From NCBI GenBank assembly GCA_904419005.1, contig CAJFQI010000003.1, forward strand, positions 1 through 64,000: DNA of 64,000 nucleotides, written 5' to 3'. Under the pieces are notes generated by a model. That model was not told the origin of the DNA and searched no databases. It worked only from the letters and a program-made list of their open reading frames with translations. Origin of the DNA: Candidatus Avimonas faecium. Its GTDB lineage: Bacteria > Bacillota > Clostridia > Oscillospirales > Acutalibacteraceae. The position numbers were made by a program, and so were the translations under genes. Positions 58,243-64,000 of the stretch are shown here, in pieces; the stretch's first letter is position 1; each line of letters begins with the position of its first letter.

Positions 58243-58334
58243 ACGCCGCCTAGCCCGGACGCGGGCGCGGCATCCGCCCGCCGCAGAGCCTGGCCCTGCG
58301 GCGGTTTTTGTATTTTCTGTTTTGGGAGATGGCT

Positions 58335-59132
58335 ATGAAGCGCAACCATTGGACGGCGGCCCTGCTGAGCGTGGCCGCGGCGGCGGGCGCCGCCTATTTT
58401 GTGGCGGAAAACCGGCGGGTGGAATCGCCGGAAATCCCAGTGCCCCTCCCCGGCCTGCCGGGCGGGATGGAGGGCCTGCGGATCGCTCACCTGTCCGACC
58501 TGCATTTCCCGCACTGCGCCCGCCCGCCGCGGGAACTGGCGGCCCTGGTGCGGCGGCTGCACCCCGATCTGATCGTGCTGACCGGCGACCTGATAGACCG
58601 GGCGGACACCTTTTCCCCGGCGGTGCTGGCGGAAACCGGCCGCCGGCTGGCCGCCGTCGCCCCCTGCTATGCCATTCCCGGCAACCACGAGTTCCGGGCC
58701 GGCCTGGTCAAGGAGTGGACGGCGCTGCTGACGGGCGCCGGGGTGCGGGTGCTCGGCGAGGAGTGGGTATGCCTGACCCGGCGGGGAGGCTCCCTCTGGC
58801 TGGGCGGCTTGCCCTACGGGCGGCCGATCCCGCCGCCGGAGGAGGGCTGCCGGCTGGTCCTCTCCCATTATCCCGAGAATTTCCCGGCCTACGCGGCCAG
58901 GGGGTACGACCTGGTGCTGACCGGCCATGCCCACGGCGGGCAGTTCCGCTTCGGCGGCCGGGGGCTGTATTCCCCGGGGGAGGGGCTGTTCCCGCGGTAT
59001 ACCAGCGGCCTATACGCTTTGGGGGGCAGCCGCATGGTGGTCAGCCGGGGCCTGCGCAGCGGCTGGATGCCTCCCCGGCTGGGAAACCCGCCCCACCTCC
59101 CGGTGGTGGTGCTTACAGGGCAGAGAGGTTAG
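58335..59132 (+). CDS. Metallophosphoesterase (YkuE/YaeI-like)
   Basis: RIAHLSDLHFP; LTGDLIDRADTF; AIPGNHEFRAGL; LTGHAHGGQFR. Confidence 0.94.
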   Translation: MKRNHWTAALLSVAAAAGAAYFVAENRRVESPEIPVPLPGLPGGMEGLRIAHLSDLHFPHCARPPRELAALVRRLHPDLIVLTGDLIDRADTFSPAVLAETGRRLAAVAPCYAIPGNHEFRAGLVKEWTALLTGAGVRVLGEEWVCLTRRGGSLWLGGLPYGRPIPPPEEGCRLVLSHYPENFPAYAARGYDLVLTGHAHGGQFRFGGRGLYSPGEGLFPRYTSGLYALGGSRMVVSRGLRSGWMPPRLGNPPHLPVVVLTGQRG

Positions 59133-59224
59133 CCCGCCGGGGACAGGGCGCCGTCTTTGGGTGGGCGCATGCCCTGGGGCGGGAGGGGATTTCCGAAGAG
59201 AAAAGCGGAAGAGGAGGAGAGCGC

Positions 59225-59998
59225 ATGAAATACCTTTGCCCATCCTGCGGCGCATTGAATGAAGAGGATGCGGCGTTCTGCACGGGCTGCGGCATGGCCC
59301 TGCGCGCGGACGCCCAGCAGCGCCGGCAGCAGATCGAGCGGCGGCTGCGGGGGGAGGAGCCGCCCATAGGGCAGCCCGTTTCCCCGCCGGCGGCACCCCG
59401 CCCGGAAGAGCTGACGGGCTTTGAAAGCCTGCCCGCCCCGGCTGCGGAGGAAGCGGTCCCCGTCCCGGCGGAGGGGGAGCGTCCCTCCGCCCCGCCGCTC
59501 CGCCGTAAGCGCCGGCGGGGGCTTTGGATCGGCGGGGTTGCGGCACTGATCCTGGCAGTTGCGGCGGTCAGCACCGGGTTGGCTGTCTCCCGGTACAACG
59601 CCGCGCCCGAGCGGGTGATTGAGAAGCTGGAGATGGCGATCAACACTCAGGACGCCGACCTGTTCTGGAGCGTGGGGGACACGGAAAGTTTTTTGGAGAG
59701 CTACAGCCTTTCGGACGAACTGCCTGATCCCGTTTGGAAGACGGTCCCGTGCCATGCCGAGTTCCGGGTGATCGATGTACTGGAGGGAAAGCATCATCGC
59801 TACGCCACGGGTTTTGTGGAGTGGATGGTCGTTGAGGATGACGGTCAGCCGCTGGAATGGGATGAAAACAGCCCTTATTACGGGACGACCGCGCTGCAAT
59901 TTATTCGTCAGGATGGCCGCTGGCTGGTAGACAATTATTTTTTATTTGTCCTGTTGAATGTGCCGGCGCAAAACGCAAGATATGATCTCCTGATATAA
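59225..59998 (+). CDS. Zinc-ribbon membrane protein
   Basis: MKYLCPSCGALNEEDAAFCTGCGMAL; TM LWIGGVAALILAVAAVSTGLAVS. Confidence 0.85.
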   Translation: MKYLCPSCGALNEEDAAFCTGCGMALRADAQQRRQQIERRLRGEEPPIGQPVSPPAAPRPEELTGFESLPAPAAEEAVPVPAEGERPSAPPLRRKRRRGLWIGGVAALILAVAAVSTGLAVSRYNAAPERVIEKLEMAINTQDADLFWSVGDTESFLESYSLSDELPDPVWKTVPCHAEFRVIDVLEGKHHRYATGFVEWMVVEDDGQPLEWDENSPYYGTTALQFIRQDGRWLVDNYFLFVLLNVPAQNARYDLLI

Positions 59999-60043
59999 AG
60001 GCCGGTTTTTGTCCCGCGGGTTTCCGGCGCCTTTGAGCAGCGG

Positions 60044-60078
60044 AAAGGCCGTGCCGCTTGATAGGCGGCACGGCCTTT
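60044..60078. terminator. Terminator-like hairpin between convergent genes
   Basis: aaaggccgtgccgc-ttgatag-gcggcacggccttttg. Confidence 0.8.
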
Positions 60079-60098
60079 TGTATGCCCAAGAGCTGTAA

Positions 60099-61115
60099 CT
60101 ATTCCTCAAACCCGCGGGGGTTGTTCGACTGCCAGCGCCAGGAGTCGCGGCACATATCGTCTATCCCGTGGACGGCCTTCCAGCCCAGCACCCGCTCCGC
60201 CTTGGAGGGGTCGGAGTAGCAGGTGGCGATATCGCCGGCCCGGCGGGGCGCGATGACGTAGGGGATGGTGACGCCGCTGGCCTTTTCAAACGCATGCACC
60301 AGGTCGAGCACGCTGTAGCCGATGCCGGTGCCGAGGTTGAACACCTCCGCGCCGGTGTGCCCCAGCGCATAGTCGACCGCCTTGACATGGCCGGCCGCCA
60401 GGTCGACCACATGGATATAATCCCGTACGCCGGTGCCGTCGTGGGTGTCGTAATCGTCGCCGAAAACCGACAGCTTCGGGAGCTTGCCGATCGCGACCTG
60501 GGTGATGTAGGGCATCAGGTTGTTGGGGATGCCGTTCGGGTCCTCCCCGATCCGGCCGCTTTCGTGCGCGCCGATGGGGTTGAAGTAGCGGAGCAGCACC
60601 ACCGACCAGTCCTTGTCGGAGACGCAGACATCCTTCAGGATTTCCTCAATCACATATTTGGTGCGGCCGTACGGGTTGGTGACCGCGCCGGTGGGCATGT
60701 CCTCCCGGAGGGGGGAGGGGTTGTTCATCCCGTACACCGTGGCGGAGGAGCTGAACACCATCCGCTTGCAGCCGGCCTGCGCCATCACCTGGCAAAGGGT
60801 GACCGTGCCCCCGACGTTGTTGTCGTAGTATTCCAGAGGCTTCTGCACCGATTCCCCGACCGCTTTCAAGCCGGCGAAATGGATAACCGCATCAATGCTC
60901 TGCTCATGGAAAATGCGGCGCAGCCCGTCGGCGTCGCGGATATCGCATTCGTAAAACGGGAAGTCCCGGCCCGCCAGCTCCCGGGTGCGGCGCAAGGCTT
61001 CTGGCTTGGAATTGTAGAAGTTGTCCAAAACAACCACGTCGTAGCCGGCCTTTACCATTTCAATGACCGTATGGCTGCCGATATATCCGCAGCCGCCCGT
61101 AATTAGTATTGCCAT
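60099..61115 (-). CDS. galE: UDP-glucose 4-epimerase
   Basis: MAILITGGCGYIGSHTVIEMVKAGYDVVVLDNFYNS; VFSSSATVYG; NPYGRTKYVIEEIL; RRAGDIATCYSDPSKAERVLGW. Confidence 0.97.
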   Translation of the reverse strand: MAILITGGCGYIGSHTVIEMVKAGYDVVVLDNFYNSKPEALRRTRELAGRDFPFYECDIRDADGLRRIFHEQSIDAVIHFAGLKAVGESVQKPLEYYDNNVGGTVTLCQVMAQAGCKRMVFSSSATVYGMNNPSPLREDMPTGAVTNPYGRTKYVIEEILKDVCVSDKDWSVVLLRYFNPIGAHESGRIGEDPNGIPNNLMPYITQVAIGKLPKLSVFGDDYDTHDGTGVRDYIHVVDLAAGHVKAVDYALGHTGAEVFNLGTGIGYSVLDLVHAFEKASGVTIPYVIAPRRAGDIATCYSDPSKAERVLGWKAVHGIDDMCRDSWRWQSNNPRGFEE

Positions 61116-61211
61116 TTCGACTCCTCCTTAGTATAATAGAAAATTATGGGGTTGCGTTAGAGGGCCTGCCGCAGGATTTGCCGGGTCGGGGCCTCTGGGT
61201 TCCTAACCCCT

Positions 61212-61239
61212 ATTATACCGAAGAAACGGATGCAAACAA
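61212..61239 (-). promoter_or_regulatory. Candidate promoter for galE
   Basis: Minus strand TTGTTT-N16-TATAAT. Confidence 0.45.
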
Positions 61240-61368
61240 TGGAAAGTTGTTGCATTTTGCGGCCCTTGCGGATACAGACGGGCAAAAATACGGTATTTTT
61301 GGCCGGATGCTTCCGCCGCCGTGGGGAAAGATAGAAAAAAACCGCTGGAAAGGACGGTTTTCCGTTTT

Positions 61369-62301
61369 ATGAAGCAGAAAGAGCAGACGCCTTCGCTGGT
61401 CATTATGGCCGCCGGGATGGGGAGCCGCTTCGGCGGCCTGAAGCAGGTCGCGCCGGTCGGCCCGTCGGGGGAAAGGATCATCGACTATTCCGTTTACGAC
61501 GCTTTGGCGGCCGGCTTTTCCCGCATTGTGTTTGTCATCAAGCGAGAAATGGAGGAAACCTTTCGGGAGGACATCGGCGGCCGGATTGCCCGGCACGCCG
61601 ACGTGGCCTATGTCCATCAGGAGCTGGACGCCCTTCCGAACGGCTTTGCCGTGCCGCCGGGGCGGGTCAAGCCCTGGGGGACGGGGCACGCCGTCCTGTG
61701 CTGCCGGAACGCGGTGCCGGGGCCCTTCGCCGTCATCAACGCGGACGATTACTATGGGCGGGACAGCTATTCCCTGCTGTACCGCTTCCTGACCGGGCCC
61801 AAGCCGGAGGATTCCAAGCTCCACCTGGCCATGGCGGGATATGTGCTGGAAAATACGCTGACCGAAAACGGCTATGTTTCCCGCGGCGTCTGCGAGGTGG
61901 ACGGCCAGGGCTACCTGCGCGGGCTGACGGAGCGCACCCATATCGAGCTGCGGGACGGCCGGGCCATGTATACCGAGGACGAAGGGGCCTCCTGGCATGC
62001 GCTGCCGGCCGGCTGCCAGGTGTCGATGAACTGCTGGGCGTTCCCGGCGGGGATGATGGACCGGCTGCAGGACGGCTTTGTGCAGTTCCTTTCCTCTGAA
62101 ATGGATCCGCTGAAATCCGAGTTTTACCTTCCCTCCGCGGTAGACAGCCTGGTCAAGGCGGGCCAGGCGGACGTGCGGGTGCTGAAGACCCGCGACCGCT
62201 GGTATGGCATGACCTACCGGCAGGACTGCGAAAAGGTGGCCGGCGCCATCCGCGCGCTTGTTGGCCAGGGGATTTATCCGGAAAGGTTGTGGGCGGAATG
62301 A
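61369..62301 (+). CDS. NTP transferase (sugar-1-phosphate nucleotidyltransferase-like)
   Basis: PSLVIMAAGMGSRFGGLKQVAPVGPSGERIIDYSVYDAL; GTGHAVLCCRNAVPGPFAVINADDYYG. Confidence 0.9.
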   Translation: MKQKEQTPSLVIMAAGMGSRFGGLKQVAPVGPSGERIIDYSVYDALAAGFSRIVFVIKREMEETFREDIGGRIARHADVAYVHQELDALPNGFAVPPGRVKPWGTGHAVLCCRNAVPGPFAVINADDYYGRDSYSLLYRFLTGPKPEDSKLHLAMAGYVLENTLTENGYVSRGVCEVDGQGYLRGLTERTHIELRDGRAMYTEDEGASWHALPAGCQVSMNCWAFPAGMMDRLQDGFVQFLSSEMDPLKSEFYLPSAVDSLVKAGQADVRVLKTRDRWYGMTYRQDCEKVAGAIRALVGQGIYPERLWAE

Positions 62302-63467
62302 TCGCAGCGGAAAAAGTGGCGGCCTTGTTTGCCTTTGACGGGCAGGTGCGGGATATCCGGCCCTTTGGCTGCGGCCATATCAACGATACCTACTGCGTGT
62401 ACTGCGAGCGGGAGGACGGACAGCCGGTGCGGTATATCCTGCAGCGGATCAACCACCATGTGTTCAAGAACGTCTCCCAGCTGATGGAAAACGTGTTCAA
62501 CGTGACCGAATACCTCCGCCGGGCGGTAATCGCCGAGGGCGGCGACCCGCAGCGGGAGTGCCTGCTGATCATCTGCACCAAAAAGGGCGCCATGGACTAT
62601 ATTGACGGCGAGGGATACTGCTGGCGGGCGTTCAATTTCATTGAAAACGCTGTCAGCTACGAGAGCGCCGGCAGCGGGGAGCGCTTTTACTACTCCGGCT
62701 GCGCGTTCGGGAAATTCCAGCGGCTGCTGGCGGATTACCCCTCCGAAACGCTGCACGAGACGATCCCCCACTTCCACGACACCCCCGTCCGGTACGAAGC
62801 CTTTGAAAAGGCGGTGGCCGAGGACCGCTCCGGCCGGGCGCACGAGGTGCAGGAGGAAATCGCCTTCATCCGAGCCCGCCGCCCGATGATGTCGGTGCTG
62901 ACCGATATGCTCGCCCGCGGGGAGCTGCCGCTGCGGGTGACCCACAACGATACCAAGCTCAACAACGTGATGCTTGACGATACGGAGGGCAAGCCGGTCT
63001 GCGTGGTGGATCTTGACACTGTGATGCCGGGGCTGTCCCTCTACGATTTCGGGGACAGCATCCGCTTCGGCGCCAACCCTGCCGCCGAGGATGAGCGGGA
63101 CCTGTCCAAGGTGTACTGTGACCTGGACCTTTTCGCCCAGTATACCAAGGGGTATCTGGAGGAATGCGGCACGATGCTCACGCCGAACGAGATCCGTCTC
63201 CTGGCGTTTTCCGCCCGCCTGCTGACGCTGGAGTGCGGGATGCGCTTTTTAACCGACCACCTTGACGGGGACGTGTATTTCAAGATCCACCGCGAGGGGC
63301 ATAATCTTGATCGCTGCCGCACCCAGCTGAAGCTGGTGGAGGATATGGAAGGCAAGGCGGAGCAGATGGAGGAGATCGTCCGCCGCTATGCCGGCGCCCT
63401 ATGCCGGGCCGATGGATCCACCGCGGGAGGCCGCGGGCCGCAGCGCCCGCTTCTCTATATAGAATAA
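62298..63467 (+). CDS. Aminoglycoside-phosphotransferase-fold sugar kinase (NahK-like)
   Basis: GCGHINDTYCVYCE; YILQRINHHVFKNVSQLMENVFNVTEYLR; LRVTHNDTKLNNVMLD; CVVDLDTVMPGLSLYDFGDSIRFG; overlaps previous stop by ATGA. Confidence 0.88.
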   Translation: MIAAEKVAALFAFDGQVRDIRPFGCGHINDTYCVYCEREDGQPVRYILQRINHHVFKNVSQLMENVFNVTEYLRRAVIAEGGDPQRECLLIICTKKGAMDYIDGEGYCWRAFNFIENAVSYESAGSGERFYYSGCAFGKFQRLLADYPSETLHETIPHFHDTPVRYEAFEKAVAEDRSGRAHEVQEEIAFIRARRPMMSVLTDMLARGELPLRVTHNDTKLNNVMLDDTEGKPVCVVDLDTVMPGLSLYDFGDSIRFGANPAAEDERDLSKVYCDLDLFAQYTKGYLEECGTMLTPNEIRLLAFSARLLTLECGMRFLTDHLDGDVYFKIHREGHNLDRCRTQLKLVEDMEGKAEQMEEIVRRYAGALCRADGSTAGGRGPQRPLLYIE

Positions 63468-63556
63468 GGATAAATAGCGCGGCGGGGCCGGCGTCTCGGC
63501 CGGAGGGGAAAGCCGGGGCGCTGGGCAGAAGCCGGATGCGTCCGGCTGCGCCGCAT

Positions 63557-63598
63557 CCGCCGGCCTGCCGAAGGGCGCGCCCTTCGGCAGGCCGGCGG
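63557..63598. repeat. Perfect 42-bp palindrome (21-bp arms) just upstream of DEAD-box helicase
   Basis: ccgccggcctgccgaagggcg|cgcccttcggcaggccggcgg; no T tract. Confidence 0.9.
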
Positions 63599-63622
63599 GA
63601 AGGGAAAGGACAACGATCATCA

Positions 63623-64000
63623 ATGGCCAATGAAATCACAAGCTTTGCCGAGCTGGATTTAAGCCCGGAAATTTTGCGCGCGGTGGAACGCATGGGCTTC
63701 TCCGCGCCCACGCCGGTCCAGGCGCAGACCATCCCCCTGATGCTGGACGGCCGGGACGTCATCGCCAAGGCGCCTACCGGCACGGGGAAAACCTGCGCGT
63801 TCGGCATCCCGATTATTGAATGCCTGGATCCGGCGCTCACCGACCCGCAGGCGGTCATCGTCTGCCCGACCAGGGAGCTTTGCGTCCAGATCGCGGAGGA
63901 GCTGCGCCAGCTGACGGTGTACCGGCCGGATATCCGCATCGCGGCGGTATACGGCGGGCAGCCGATCGCCCGGCAGCTGGCCGTGCTCAAGAAAAACCCG
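63623..64000 (+). CDS. DEAD-box RNA helicase, truncated by window end
   Basis: MANEITSFAELDLSPEILRAVERMGFSAPTPVQAQTIPLMLDGRDVIAKAPTGTGKTCAFGIPIIE (Q motif, Walker A); VICPTRELCVQIAEEL. Confidence 0.96.
   Translation, partial: MANEITSFAELDLSPEILRAVERMGFSAPTPVQAQTIPLMLDGRDVIAKAPTGTGKTCAFGIPIIECLDPALTDPQAVIVCPTRELCVQIAEELRQLTVYRPDIRIAAVYGGQPIARQLAVLKKNP

Overview
High-GC Clostridia-type chromosomal segment (gene content and order suggest Oscillospiraceae/Ruminococcaceae; taxonomy is inference). Nearly all of it is protein coding. I saw no rRNA, recognisable tRNA, CRISPR array, prophage or IS element by eye. Recognisable blocks: two-component system, rubrerythrin, mreBCD-PBP2 elongasome genes with maf/DUF4321, dut, U32 peptidase, zapA, sbcCD, Gld-like ABC transporter with DUF4340, ylxM-ffh-rpsP-khpA, ABC-2 exporter, M23 peptidase, rodA, tsaE/tsaB, upp, galE/nucleotidyltransferase/NahK-like kinase, and a truncated DEAD-box helicase. 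The standout is a minus-strand gene set at 3.4-11.1 kb, apparently one operon: cysteine desulfurase, class B sortase, ThiI, then a 1177-aa CinA-TM-sortase-like-SpoIID fusion. The sortase domain inside the fusion has lost both catalytic His (Asn) and Cys (Pro). An apparently active paralogous sortase B lies two genes upstream, between the sulfur-transfer partners. Other points worth checking: a 27-bp hairpin tandem repeat abutting that operon's promoter, a possible leader-peptide attenuator before a methyltransferase, a perfect palindrome at the ylxM-ffh promoter, a structured 5' leader before the Gld-like ABC genes, and a palindrome cluster between mreD and mrdA. All domain calls were made by eye from conserved motifs; no database search was run.
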